A DNA stretch of 64,000 bases, taken from Stichopus chloronotus (taxonomy: Eukaryota; Echinodermata; Holothuroidea; Aspidochirotida; Stichopodidae). The notes beneath the pieces were generated by a model, which was given only the letters and a program-made list of their open reading frames with translations, did no database searches and was not told the origin of the DNA. Both the position numbers and the translations under genes were made by a program. This document shows, piece by piece, positions 36,701 to 51,700 of the stretch. The stretch lies in NCBI GenBank assembly GCA_021234535.1, contig CM037845.1:11862643-11926642 (forward strand), read 5' to 3'. Each line of letters begins with the position of its first letter. The stretch's first letter is position 1.

Positions 36701-39700
36701 AATATGAACTACAATATGAACTACAATCTTGGACAACACTGTTGGAACACTTTGCCATATGTTGTGATTACAATTCTAAATTTTAGTTGAGAGGATGTCA
36801 TCAAACCCCCTGTGCCCCTTCCCAATGTTGCACTGTAGGGGTGAATGCACACTTTGAACAGTAATCCTGTAGCCAACATTGAAAGGGGGAGCAGGGTGTC
36901 CCAAGGAGTTTTGTCCAAGATTGTAGGTGTGCCACCTTTGACACAGTGATCACTGACTGAAGGGCATTAGTGTACTGCTCATAGCAAATTTAAGTGTGCA
37001 TCAAGACAAAATATACAATGTTTCCACTCCAATGTACATCAAAATCTGGTTTTATCCTATCCTTGGGATGGACTTATATCCCATCCACAGGATGGGTCTG
37101 CATCCCATCCTCTGGAAGTGTTTGTATTCCAGTCTCCAACATGGACTTGCATCCCATCCTCAGGATGGACTTGTTTCAAATTAACAGGATGGGCTTGTTT
37201 CGAATCTTCTGAATGGGCTTTGCACAGGTTGTCCATGTACCAGTCTCAACATGTGCAAATCTCCAAGTAAGACTTTGTCCCCAAATCATCTACCAACTAA
37301 GCAAATACATATCATGTGACTCTCTCCTGCAGACTGTACACAACATCAGCCTGAGTTCACTACTAAACTGAGAGTGCATGCCTCCCATTTCAGAGTGTGT
37401 ACCAAACTAAAACTTATGTCAAACCCTCAGGGAGGATTTTGAACTGAGACTTTCAACCAACCACTCATTAGCAAATTCTTTGTCAGATTGGACTAAGCAC
37501 ACAAACTACATATAAAGATCAGCTGGTGCCACACTGTCAAGGTGGGATGAGTTCTCAGATTACGTACCATCATCTTTTTAAAATTGAAACTCTTTATTCC
37601 AGTTTAACAAGGTGAGATACATAATTGAAAGATTTGAAAGAATTGACAGAGACACAAAGTGGAGGAGACCTGGTAGAAGAAATGATTATCGATGACCACC
37701 AAAACACAGACACTACAAAGAACATCAAATAGACTTACACACCACCCTTTCATGATGGGGTTAATTCTAAGATTCTAAGCTGACACCAGTTTGTTTCCAA
37801 ATCTCACAATGGGCTTATCACTTGGATAATGGACTCATCACTTGTATAATAGGCTCATCACTTTGGTAATGGGCTAATCTCTTGGATAATGGACTCGTCA
37901 TTTGGATAATGGACTCAGCACTTGGATAATGGGCTCATCACTTGGATAATGCAGCAATTTCACTTTGAGCCACATCCTATAACTGTTCTCAGTTTCTGTC
38001 TTTTCACTACTCCTTGCATTTGTCGCCTTACCTTATACAAGAACAGCCAAGTCGTGCCACAGCTTCATTTGCCTGACATATACATTCCACCATCAGGTCC
38101 AGGAACTGCCTCAGCATCAAGGGGACACCGATGGAATCCCCGGAGGAGGGCAGCAGGTGAGAGAAGTAGTTGACCACGAGATCTGTGGTCAGGCCGCAGG
38201 CATGCTTGAAGTTTGATGTTGTGAAGTCCCAGGTGGAATGGACGTGCCGGTTTCGTCTCACCCAAGATTGCATCATGGGAAGAAGAAGCTCCGTCACTGC
38301 GAAAATGGCAAATTCTTCTCCTGTGGAGGGAAAATTGCGAATGCTGGATTGAGAATAGGATATCTTTTGAATGTCAGTCCATGACACGTCCAATCCTCTG
38401 CTATTCAAAATTGTAACCTACAGAGATTTACAAACAAATACAGTTTGGACTGACGGGGTGCACTATTGAAGAAATATTGGGACTGAACCATTTCAACCTA
38501 CTTTCAGGTTAATTACATGTACCATATGTTAGCACAGGCAAGGCAAAAACATAATATCTGCCATCTACATATTTGCATCACATAAACTTATTGATTGAAG
38601 TGACAGGATGATGCTCTGTACCAATGAATTTGTTTCAGTATCTCATAGTAACGCTTTGCCCACTATACCACAAATGAAGAGATGAGAGTGGAAGGGTGGT
38701 TAGGGAAACACTATTAGGGTTATTATGTGGGACTGCGACAATAACATGATCACAATGTTCAAATTTCACGAAACTAGTGCCCTGGTTGGGAACCAAAGTC
38801 ATAAGGGGTTACAATAAGCCCTATCACCTTCAACTTTTCCTCTGGCAAAATGCCTGGGGAGAGAGATGCTTCTTCTGTTGTGTAAAGTCTCAGTTTCTTT
38901 TACACACACTCTGCAAATATCAATCTTGATAAATTTGATAAAATTCCTGTTTTACAACCAAATTTCAGTCAAGCTGGTGTTGCTACCATATTAGACATCA
39001 ACCCAAAACATACTGTGGAACTGATTTTTTTATTCATACTGTACCTGGCAGATCGATGATGGAATTGAGTATCTCATACAGGAGTTCCAGAGTGGGTGGT
39101 TGATACTTCTGAGGACAAGTGGATACGGCACCAGTCAGACCCTCCAGCAACAGGAACCAAACCCTCATCAGGCCAGAGTCATCATCTACAGACTCCACCT
39201 GGACATGCTCAAAGAGGATGGGACCACACTTCTCTGCCTCTGGCTGGACGCTGATAGGGCTAAAATAGGGCAAAATATTCCAAAAAAACACTGTAATGTC
39301 CCTCACACAAATGATGACACAAAGAAGACGATACTTCTGGCGACTTGTCTGTCAGGACATGTCATAAAGTTTGAACAACATCAAGTTTGAGATGAAAGGC
39401 AAAGCAACAAAACTTTTGTGCCAGCAGATTTAGGTATTACTGTCCTCACATCACACCTTACTCGATCGATCATGAGCCATCAACACCAAGGTACAGGTAC
39501 AGCAGGAAAACATGCACAACAGTATGAAAGTGAAAGAATAGTTTTGATTCATTCCAAGTTTATTCCATCATTTCCAAACTTGCTGTGATATATGTCACTG
39601 GGGCAAGGTCTTGGCTGGCCAGTTAAATCTGTCGTTTCATTTGCAAATATGACAATCAAAGCTAAAGATCTTTTTGTCAAACCCATTAAAATGTAGGTAC

Positions 39701-42700
39701 ATAATCAGAGAGACTTCAGTCTTTGAAGGGCAGTTTTTGTACAACGCCAAGCAACTACGCAAATGTGGAGAAAGTCTGTGGCTTACACATTACAACTTCA
39801 CATTGGGTGACTACCAGCTTAAGGTTAGAATATGAGTTGTACTGGTAATTGCCTGGTCGTGTACCTTTGTTCTTTGGTAGTGTTTCAGGGAAGAGAAAGG
39901 AGAGGAAAAAAGAAACAAGAGGGCAATCCACTGAGTTGCTTATCTCATCGCCAACATTGCACATTGATTTCAATACAGGGCCTGCACATGGGAATTTGGG
40001 ACAGTTTATTGCTGAGTACTTACAAAACTTTAAGTTAATTGGTTTGATAGTTCTCAAGATATGCTGGAAATACAAATTTTGGGGCAAAATTGGCTTTTTT
40101 TTTTTCTCAAAAATCAGCAAATTTCACTCTCTTTACTACAAAAGTGATATACCTTGAAATTTTTCTTTCTCAGGTAAGTTTTTGCGAAGTTTTGCATTAA
40201 ATGCTCAAATACTTCTTAAGATACACTGGAAATAGGAATTTTGGGGCAAAATAGACTTTATTTCTCAAAAATCAGCAAATTTGACTCGATTTACCATACA
40301 ACTAATACATCTTGTACGTATTGGCATCATGCACAACCTTACCAAGTTTCAACTTAATCGCTCATATGCTTTTCAAACTATTCTGGAAAAACCAAAATTT
40401 GGACAGGACCCACACACACACACACAAACACGCACACACATTGGCATGGACACGTTTTCATTTATACCACCCAACAGGACCCTCCTGTACCCATGGTCAC
40501 TCTACCATGGGGTACCCCTGGGGTGTCACTACTCATCCACTCCAAGCATTTCCATGGCAACCATTCTCCCATGGGTGCACAGTACAATATATAGTTCCAC
40601 TAGCCAAGTGATTACATCTAGTCCCTATAGGGCAGTGAGCTAAACAGTGGCTACCCTGTTGAATGCCTTAGCAACATAAACCATGTGACCATAATGGGGA
40701 CTTGTGCAATATCCAACACATTCTGCCACATACCTCTGTGGAGCACTGCTTTGGTTTGGTGTGTCATTTCCCCCTAGCTTTATAGACTGTGAACCTCTGA
40801 ATAAAGGATGAGCTGGCATGCTGTAGATGGTTGCCAGGATCTTGTGGCATCGATGAAGATAGTTCAAGGCTGGAAGACACATGTCAAAAGAGACATCTGG
40901 GGTCGACTGATCACCGGGGGAAGAAGGAGGAGTGGGGAACAGGCCATCGGTGGCGGTCACCTGGGGTGAGTCCGAACTCGCATCGTCACACCCTGCATTT
41001 AAAAATAAGCACACAAATACATTCATCATTGTGGAATGAAAGTACAGGAATCATACAGAAAAGGAATTAAAATTCTAATGTAATGCCTCTTTTATGCAAT
41101 CTTTCTTAGGTTGTGTCATTTTGACATAAGCACACCCTGAAAAATGAGCAGTTATGACCTTCCTTCAAATATGTAACAACATGCAACTACACTGCTATCA
41201 GAAAAAGTTATCGTTCTCCAAGAGTACTTCAAACATTTGATCCGACAAAGGCATGTACATTGCAGCACACACTTGAAGACACTGGAGGACTTATCTCTAA
41301 GCTCAAAGACTCACAAACTTGTGTTTCCTTAACCGATTGTTTTCCAGAGTTACAGATGAAGAACATAAGACTGAAAGATCAGTCAGTGAGCTATAAGATC
41401 CTTCAGAATGACAGGAAACTTAGGTTTAGAAAACAAAGACCAAAGGTGACCACAACGATTTCATTAAATGTGGCTACATCTGCCAATTCTAGCATGTTTA
41501 TGGCCAGGGCAGAGGATAATTGGGTTAATGCCATTCTGGTCTCACCTGTTGATCTGACAAACTTGAGCAGACACAGAATGCAGTCGATGGCAGCATTGGC
41601 AAACACAGCAGCATTATCAGTGTTGAGAAAGGCCTCGAATACGTTACAGACGGGCTCCAGTGGATGCTCTGCAGCCCCATGGTCACCTGAGGCTTCCTGG
41701 AGGGCAGCAGACTGAGAAAATCTGACCGCCCTCAGCGCACCGAATAGAGGGCGCCATCCTGATTTTATGTTTGTAAACGAGGCCTCGACCAGCTCACAAA
41801 TAGATGTGACCACCTTGAAAACACACACAAAAAGACAATTTATGTTACGTTGTACATATACATACTCACTGATTAATTTTAGCAAGATATTGCTCTCCAT
41901 TGCTTTCATTTATTTTCATTTCAGCCTTTTAAGTTTATATTACAATGAGATTGCATCTTAACCATCCCCCCACACTGACATTTTGCCCCACTTGGGAAGG
42001 AGAAATGAGGGGAGTGTGAGGGGGAAATGACTGAATTGGTGCAATGTTTGTTGACATTTATGGGCACTTGATGCCAAGTAAGGCAACACTGGTTGCTTTT
42101 GAAAAGTTAAACACTGGTTTCTCTTCAAAATTGTCAGAGGTACTTTCCTTCACCTACCATACAAACCAAAGCAATTTTGCATCTTTAACAGATCTTGCCT
42201 CGAACGATGAAGACATTTCAGCCCTGCAATCATGTAGGACATACAGTGCTTCTGATTACCAACACGAACTGTGGTGTCTCTAAGAAATCAATTCACATCG
42301 GTACATAATCTTTGCCTTAATTCCTGTCATTACCCCCCCTTCCCACAATTCTCTTCCCCATCTCTCCCTGAGGAATTCATTCCACAAGTTTACGGATCCA
42401 ATGTAAACACACCTGGTCTTGGACGTCGTTGTCACACAGCTCGAGACAGAGCAAGCTCTCGAACGGCTTCAGTAAGGCCTCATGGAAATGAAAATAATCC
42501 AGCTCCATCTTGCAGGTGAAGATCTCCGTGAGAACGTCATGGATGATGGCCGTAGCCCTCTTGGAGACATGCCTGTCTTTGTGACATGCCGCCTGAGAAG
42601 GCAAAAGAGGAGACGTAGTGATTTTTAATTCTAAGAGCCGAAGAATTTCTATTCAGCCTTTAAATATATTGTGGAATGAGCCAAGGTATTTGCTCTTCTT

Positions 42701-45700
42701 CCTTGTTAGTCTCACTGCCACATCATACAAACCACTTCCTTCTAAAATGCTGTTTCTTAAAAACTTGTTTATCTCTCACCAATGTAATTGAAATTATGAC
42801 AAATTTAAACTTTCGATCAATATCTGCACTTGATGGTTTCAGATTTATGAGTAGATAAATATCACGTATCTGCTTCAAATTGCACGGGTTTTGTGTATGA
42901 AGGTAAAACTGTACCCATTACAAATGAGACTCTCCTTTAGAGAAGAAATAATGAGAGCCATAACTCACTCTGTTACCACCCTTCCTTCTCCGAGACTCAC
43001 CCCTGCTCTTGACATCGATGACTCACCTCAACGAGATGCGGGGCCACCATACTCCATGCTTGCATGAGATGGAGGAGGGGTCGACTCGATTGTCTGACAC
43101 ATTTCAGGATGACATCACCCATCCGGTAGAGATGGAGAGAGGTCTCGGCTTTGTCACTGGTCGAGACCGATTTACTGGGAGAGGTCGGAATGACAAGGCT
43201 CTTGACCCTCTTCTGAGTGGGGTAGGTATTGTACAGTTGCAGCTGAGAGGCAGCACTGAGTTCTTGCAGGAAGCTGAGGAGAGCTTTGAGGTTTAGTTTC
43301 AAGGATGCATCCTCAAATAATCTGCAAGGAATGCAAAAAAATTTGACAATCTTGAAACACTTGAAATGTGAGGGACACAAAGCAACTAGTTATGTGGAAG
43401 TTCAAAGTTTCATATGATAATTCACTAGTTACAACCTACAACAGGGAAGATCAACTTTGGAATATGAGCATAAAGGTCTCAAAACAAATACAAAATAAAA
43501 AATTTTCACAAACATGCAGAGACAAAATAGTCAAGAAATGTTGAAAATCCTCAATATTTGTAATTCTTCAAGAAAGTACCTACCTACTAGGGAAAAGTAA
43601 AAATGGATAATATAAAGCAAAGCAAGAAATATTCTATGTGAGAAGAACTCTTACAACGAAAATTGCATCAACTCAAGAAACAGCTACTTCGTTGGATAGG
43701 CTGTTGAGATAAGACATCATCAAGGATGCTTTAATTTTCTTGGTGTGAGCGCATGACCGTATCATTTTACTGCATGACAAACTTACTTGTCCACTGAAGC
43801 TGATAAACTACAGAGGACTTTAGAGGCACAGCTTGGGCCTAACAAAGCTCCTGTGGCTGAACTGATCTCAAAGCCTTTCTCTGCCTTCTCTTTCTTGACG
43901 ATGTCCTGGACTGACCGATCTGTGTCCAGATCCGACTGGTCTGGAGGAAGACTGACGGGAGTGTAGGCTGGTGCTGAGTCAAGGTCACCAAGGTCAAAGT
44001 TCACATCTCCTCCTTTTGAATCACTGACCTTTGGGATGATGGTTTGAGGAGATGGAACTCCCTTGGCCTTGGTAAACTGTGTGTGTTCCAGCTGTGATAC
44101 GTAGGCACAACATCTGCATGGTTCCAGAGAGACAAACCAACAATCGTCATGGCAACAGAGTGGCACATAACTTTAGAGATGAACAGAGCTTCCATGCAGC
44201 TACAAGGTAATTGGGTTTATACCGTTCCTCACAACCAATCCATAACATGATATCATGCATGTTCACAGGTCTTAAGACTTGTATCCCCTAACCTTTCCTA
44301 ATGTCTCTGACCATAACCTAATGTTGTCCAACCTATCAGGTATGATATATAGGTCTTCACACACACATGTGAAACCTAACAGAACAAAACTATGGTTTTG
44401 GTGGTCCTCAACATCTTCACATTATTGTGATGCTGGCAAGAGGTTAAGAAGTGGTTAAGAGTGGGTGATGAATACAACTAACCTCACTAAACTTTGTGAA
44501 AGGTGTATCAGCTATGCATACAAGCATCTATGATTGGCTGCTTTTCCTAATAATAAATGTGCCAGTAGAACTAACTATTGCATTCAAGGTACAACAATTG
44601 ATTACTTCTATATACTTTTTTGTAAGATTTTTAATTCTGCACTAAACTGAGCATGAAATAAAAAGAATCAAAATGCCACAAAAAGTGAATTTCAAACTGG
44701 AACTTTGATACTCCCTGTTGATGACCTACTTCTAGACTGTGCAGCTATCCATTCCCAATTATGAAATTGGCACTGAAACTATGAGGAAACTGTATCAATT
44801 TAGCCTTTATTTTTCTTAAATAATACTATAAAAACTATAAGTTACTAACTTTCCAAAAGACAAGTTTGCAACATCTCTCGAAAATGAGTGACAACTGTCA
44901 CTTTGTAGTAATGAGTAGAGCATCGTTTCATACGGCACTGATACACATAATACTCTTATTACAATACGGGTTACAAAACACTGCAGAATGAATGTCTATT
45001 CTTACCCTGTGATGAGCATCACTTAATTACTTCAATAATACTACCAGAATGATACACAACATACAGCACTATGTATTGCAGTATCTAAATACATGCCTAC
45101 AACACACTGCAGAATTACTATCCATTCTCACACAATTATGAGAGCGGCAGTGTAAAAATAAATTTACATCATCAAGCAGGAATCTCAAACGTAATTATAA
45201 TTTTCTGTAGTATATGAAGGCATGCTCATAACACTGCAATATGACTGCCAATTCTCACCTAATTGTAAACATTCTCACCTATTTATGGGTACAACGTCAT
45301 TACCACAAGAATGCTACATCTGTTATATAGAATTTAATAGGGATTCCCTTCATTATCATACCAAGCAACATGCTACCAACGCTCTGCAACGTTCTCAACT
45401 ATAGCCATGGACATTTTCGCCTTTTTGAGAGTAAAACACCATCACAACAAGAATACATTTAAAACTACTCCTTATCACCTACTCAAGAGCATTTTCACCC
45501 CTTTGTGGGCACAATGCATTTGCCACAACAGTACTACATTTGTGACTACCTATTCGCAACAAGTCATGGGCATTCTGATCTACCCACAAGAATATCACAT
45601 TGATAAAAACAGTTAACACCTCTTTTGTCTGTCATACCTAAAGACATGCTTCCAACATTCTGCAGAATGGCTACCCATTTCCACTCCCATGGATAATATA

Positions 45701-48700
45701 GCATCCATGCTAAGTGCATGCACGGCATGGAGTCTCATTCCAGACGTGGTTCTGCCCGGCCATACTTTGCGAGACTTGTTTCCTTTGTCGTTGGCCTCCA
45801 TGCCCAGGTCGGAACACGACGCCTCCGCCAGCTGGGCGAAAACTCCCCCGCATCTCTTCTGCAAACCTGAAGGGTCAAAGTTGAGAAAAACGTCCTCTTG
45901 AAGCCTTTGCATCAGTGTGAAATATTCAAAAGATCATGCAAAAGAAAAGCAAAAGATTATCTTGACAGTCTCAATATTCAACCACAGCATATCATCCTAC
46001 ATCTTCACGCCCAATCTGGCGGAAAATCAGTAAATAGCAAAGAGATTAAACAGGAAATTCCAACGAGAAATAACATGACATGACAGGTAATACATGAAAT
46101 GAATCAAAATGATAGTGCTTGCATCATGTACCCCAGTAACCAGGTACCCGACTGGCTGTATCATGACCAAGTTCTGAGAAAAAAAAAAACACAGATTCAA
46201 AGTTTTCACTGAATGTGCATTTTACGTGCGATAAAATTTAGAATATAGGCCCAAGCACTGGTCATTGGCCTGCCTATCAGTAGGTAAGATATACATAAGA
46301 TATTACATTAACATGCAAAACAAAATGTGTCTTCACAACGCACAAGTAATTTAACATACGTTATATAGTGAGTACCCTGGTGCAGGACTAACTATGGACG
46401 TAGGGTACCCAGGTCTTGTTTTTGGACCCGATGCAAACACTGCAAAATAAGTTCCTTAATTTCTGGAGACAAAAAGGCATGGAAGGAAGATATAAGAAAA
46501 AAATAAACAAAGAAAATTGCCAACCTAATTTACAGGTCAGTTCTGCTGCTTTTCTGAGTCCATCCAGACTGAGGCAAAGGACATCTTCATCTTTGCTCTT
46601 GCTTTCTTTGGATGAGCTATCTTGACCTTTGACCTCTCCTGAAAGATTGGTGGATATAGGTACTGACAACACACAGAGGATGTTCTGCCAGAAGGCCGTC
46701 AATATGTGCCTGGTGAACTTTGACCCTGGTAGGGAGAAGGGAAGTGGACAGATCAACGTCTTGTTACAATGCTGTGAATCTTCGGTCCAAATGTCTGAGA
46801 AAATCCTGAAGAAGATACTTGATGTTTTGCACCAATAAAACATACCAGAGATATGTCATAACATCACCTGGGTGGTAACTTTCTTGTGTCTAAGTTTGGT
46901 ATACTTTTGGTGAAGTATCACAGTTACCAACAAAATAATTTCCTCAGTCACTCTGGGAAACCATCAGTTATTTACAATCAATCCATACCTACATCGCTCG
47001 CTTCATCATCTGTCCATCGATCAATCAATTGACCAATCAGCGACTCACTTCATCGATAAATCGATCGGTCGACCAATCTATCAAAGAATCAGTTCCAAAC
47101 GATAAAATCTAAAATAAGTCTGAGCATACTTGAGGTCTGAGGGTTAATCTGTGAAGTACTTTAATGAGGCCCACTCTTGTCTAGATGGATCTGTAGTTTG
47201 TCCTATGAACAGTCCATATATGACTGGAACAAGTATAAATACACATAACAGGAATCTGTCTGATAGGTTAAGCCTATGCATATTATTTGACATTTATAAT
47301 AGTATATTTCTCACGATAAACATGCTCATCATGAATTTGATGTTGTCTTTGTTGAAAATCTGTGCCAGTTTGACAGAAAAAAAAAAACTATCGTTTGGCT
47401 TTTAAGTGCACGTGGTCAAGTTTTCATTGTATCGATCGAAGCTAACTGATGCCAACAAGCACTGGCAAATCCCTGAATATGCAATGCAACTGGTTTCAGG
47501 TTTAAATATCTTTGAAAGTATTTCAGCACAAACTTTCCAACAATGAACAAAGATCCTTCTCAATCTTGTAGACTCTAAAATAATCAAAAACATCTGAGTC
47601 TAAAGAATGAAGGAGGGATGCAAACCTCACCTGCCTGAATGGCTGGGTGGTGCTCTGACAGAAATGCTTGAGCAGATTGGTCATGACAGGACACTGCTTC
47701 CTGTAACATTTGACCTCCGACAGCTTGGCTTCCCATTCCATCAATATCTATTTGCAAGTTAAAAAAAAGTTGTTTCTTGTATTAAAAACTTCATGCAATC
47801 ATCCAGGAGTTTCTTATGTTTTTTTTCTTCCCCCTCAGTGAAAAACAACTTAAAACTTGAAAAACACTGCATCATAGTTTGAAGGGAGCTGAATGTAAAT
47901 AGTGATAAGTGATATCTTTTGTCCCAAAGAAGAGAAATGTTATCAATTAAAAGAAAAGCTATTAGCTTTTTGATATATAAAAATTAAACACACTCTTAAT
48001 TCCAATATTCGGACCTTATAACACTTATCAAATAATTAAGAGTAACTTAAGTAACTCAGCTGCTTGGACCATTTGCGAGAGAGGAAATAAAATAAATCAG
48101 ACATGTGCTATCACTTGAAATAACTGAGCGGTTAGTCAGGTTTGTTTCAAAAGCAACAAGTAACAAGAGCCCAAGGGCACTGTGGTTGCTTGCACAGATG
48201 GAGAGCGCATAATGTAAATTATAAAGTAAAAGGGAGCATATTGCATTACTTTGTACGATAGCCCATATGGTCCATTTCTGACCATGAACTCTCACTTTTG
48301 TAACATAAAATCTGTAGAGAGAAAAACACATTTCATGCTTTTATAAAATGGCCCATTTCAGACATTGGACCCCAAACATGACAAACATGCACCCACATGG
48401 AACCACTTCCGTAGCACTAATGTGACCATCAACAGTGTAATACATGAAATCTGTAAGAGAAGAAGTATTTTGCATGATTTCACAACAGACTATGGGCATG
48501 ATGGTTCCTCGTACTTGAAATACACATACTGTAAAATGATATGCCGTGAATTCATGAATATCAAAAAAGCCATTTCAATTAATGCAATGAATTGAAGATG
48601 TTGATTTAGAACTGCAATATACAGCAATACCCCATTCATTTTAAAAAACACAAACAGCTGTAGATCTCTGCAAATCGCAATAAGGCTTATGACATCTATG

Positions 48701-51700
48701 CCCCTTTAAAGTCCATCAATCTGACAACATGCCCTGGAGGGAACTCCTGGGGTCTACTTTAAACTGGTAAGAACACCAACTGACTTATTTTCTTTCATTG
48801 TTGTTTACCCTCTTCACTAGTTGAAAGGACACTTACATGAACGAACACATTAGCACTCACGCACGAGGACGTAAACTGATCCAGCCAAAACTTGTCTGGT
48901 GTGACCACCTACAGTACTGCAAACAGCACTTGCTACTTCTTCATTTGATCAAGAAACTGCTAACTCAAGCAGTACTTCCATGATGCACTGGAGGGGGACT
49001 GATGGAACATATGAGCATCCATAGCATAACAAGGTTTTCAGACTTATGCCCCCAGTTGCCACAGATGACCTTTGACCTCCACCAAAAACGATAGGGCACA
49101 CCTTCTCAATACAGCAAACCTACACACTACGTTTGACTTTCATCTGACTTTCCCCTATTGAGTTACAGTGTACCCAAGCAAAACAGACTTTTGCCCCCAG
49201 TTCCCCAAGATGACCTTTGACCTCCACCAAAAACACTAGGGCACACCTTCTCAATATGGCGAACCTACATACCAAGTTTGACTTTTATCTGAATTTCCCC
49301 TATTGAGTTAGAGCGAACCCAAGCAAGTGTCACAGATGCACACACACGCCAACCTGACTGCATAGGTTCCTTTGCTGACGCAAGGAACCAAAAAGAAAAT
49401 GTAAGTCTGGTGTGAGGTGATGTTGACATTTATCTGGGACAAACCTTTGAGAAAGGTTCTGAGTCCGCCACCACAAATGTCCTGATCAATGTGGTATCCC
49501 GCCTCTCCCAGCAAGTTCCTGGTGATGAGAATCCTGTAAAGCTCCCCCAACCAGGTGGCAGACAGGTAAACCAACACGCCACTGCTGTGGACGCTGTCAA
49601 CAAATTGTTTCTGCCGCAGAAAGAAAGAAGAAGGCAAGAAAAGACAATGAATCGATCGATTGCAAATGCGAAACACGATCGGCGTGTGACTGGAAGATGT
49701 TGATACAATGTCTATTTCTCTTAACGATCTGTATCCTATAAGGGACAAAATCTTACAAGGCGTTCTTTTACACTGCTGATACATAACATGGAACTTGTTC
49801 TAGAAACAGCAAATTTCTCGTACTTTTTGGTATTTGAGCTACATGCAGATCCCTTTCTGTTTTGATGCATGTGTGAAACCCGGCAACATGAACAAAATTG
49901 TGACACATGACTTTTCACTTTCTGCGTCTCTTGAATGAAAGACTAAGAAGAACCAACCAAAACAAGAGTATACAACAGTATACAAAACTTAATATTCTCA
50001 TAAAAAGCAACAACGATGGGTTCAAGGAACGTAAATCTTTTCTTTTTTACCTTGACTTATTTGCTTTTCTCAGTCACTTTATTGACATGAATATTAAAAA
50101 TTCTAAGTATGTAAGCTGCACCTTAAAATGTAGGACCACAACTTTAAAACACTTTACTGAGGTCTTTTCCTTTTTCGCTCTTTTTCGACGAAGTTTTCAT
50201 ATCCAAATCAGTTTGACAGTTGCACATAATATTTTTACGTTTTCTGTTTTTGTGACTGTTTGATTATGGTGCTTGACATTCATGCTCAATTATGTATTGC
50301 CTATTATCACAGGCCTTGAGAGACAGTTGCTTTGCAATGCTAAGCAACAACACAAGAGTGGAGGGAGCCTGTGGCTTTAATGCTACAATTTCACATCATT
50401 ACTGAAGAAAACACTGCATCCAATCCAGGGAAAATGAGATGACCATGTTTCCCTGTTCAGCAAAAACCTGCAACAGGGACTAAAACCATGCACGTTTAAA
50501 GAGAGAGTGTTGAAATCTGATTTCAGAATGGAAGTGACAACATACCATGTCGTTCACTATTTCCTACCTGTGTGAGGGGTAAGTTACCGGGGTTGTTGTA
50601 ATGGTCACACATTAACAACTTCAAATTCAAAAGAAGGCCATAGCACGAAGACACGTATATACCATCTGCGTTGATGACGGGCGTCAGGTTCAACTTCTGG
50701 CTTGTTTGCGATTCGGAGTTATCTGATATTGGCCTCTTCATGGTGTAACCTTCCAGGTAAAATCGGTGAAAACGTAAGTAACAATGAGACAAAAAAAACA
50801 TACAAAAGGTTGTAATATTCATTATATTCATAATATATCATCAGACATTGTGTCATTTTCCAGACCACTGTTGCCACACCACTGTTTGAAACAAAGATCC
50901 ATAGCATAGATTTCTCAGAATCATGATCAATAAAAGAACACGTATGAATATTCAGGACGTAAAAACTTTGAAAAAACCAAGAAACAAGCCGATACTTAAT
51001 CTTGGATGCAAACATAAAAGTGGAATCAAATTCTGTCATTCATATATTACAATGTGCAGTTGCAATTGTCTTAAATTTATGCACAGAACTTTCTGCACAA
51101 AAAAATAATTTCAGGTTCAAATACTTAATGCCAACTTTTAGCAAAATCAGGAAAGCACAAATTTTTTTCTCTCCGTACCTGCCACAAACTTGGACGCAAA
51201 CTGCTGTAGCTCCTCATCCACCTCTGTCCCGTCCATCATACCGAGGACCCGTGGGAGCAGTGACACCAGTCCATCCGCATAATCCTGCGCACCTTGTTTC
51301 TCTGCCTCTGCCTGCATCTTGGCTATCTCGTCCGATCGTGTGCTTAGTCCGTCTAGGGAAAGTCCTCCTCCCAGGGTGGAAGATGAATGCATCCCCTCTT
51401 GACGATGGTTCGTAACTGACACGTCAGATGGGTTGTTATTCATCTCTGGGGTATTGTTGACTGGATGGATGTGGAAGAAAAGGAAGATCGAGTAAAAGTG
51501 TAGAAATTTCTTTTTCAACTGACAGCAAAAACTAAAAAGCTGCTTGCATCAGACCATTTAGACACTATTACACCATTGACTGCATCCTTACCTCCTCCCC
51601 ACCTTCTGCTATGAATCAACTATTAAGGTATTAAGGACTGTTCTTTTCTCTTCTTAACTTCTGATTTTAATTTTCTTTTCTAACTTACCTGTCACCTCCT

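Noticed and set aside
41260..41715. 151-codon plus-strand ORF
   Set aside because: Opposite strand of a well-supported ARFGEF3 exon and its intron flank; no protein motif.
48056..48331. 91-codon minus-strand ORF inside an ARFGEF3 intron
   Set aside because: Falls in the dispersed repeat element (copy 1); not phase-compatible with flanking exons.
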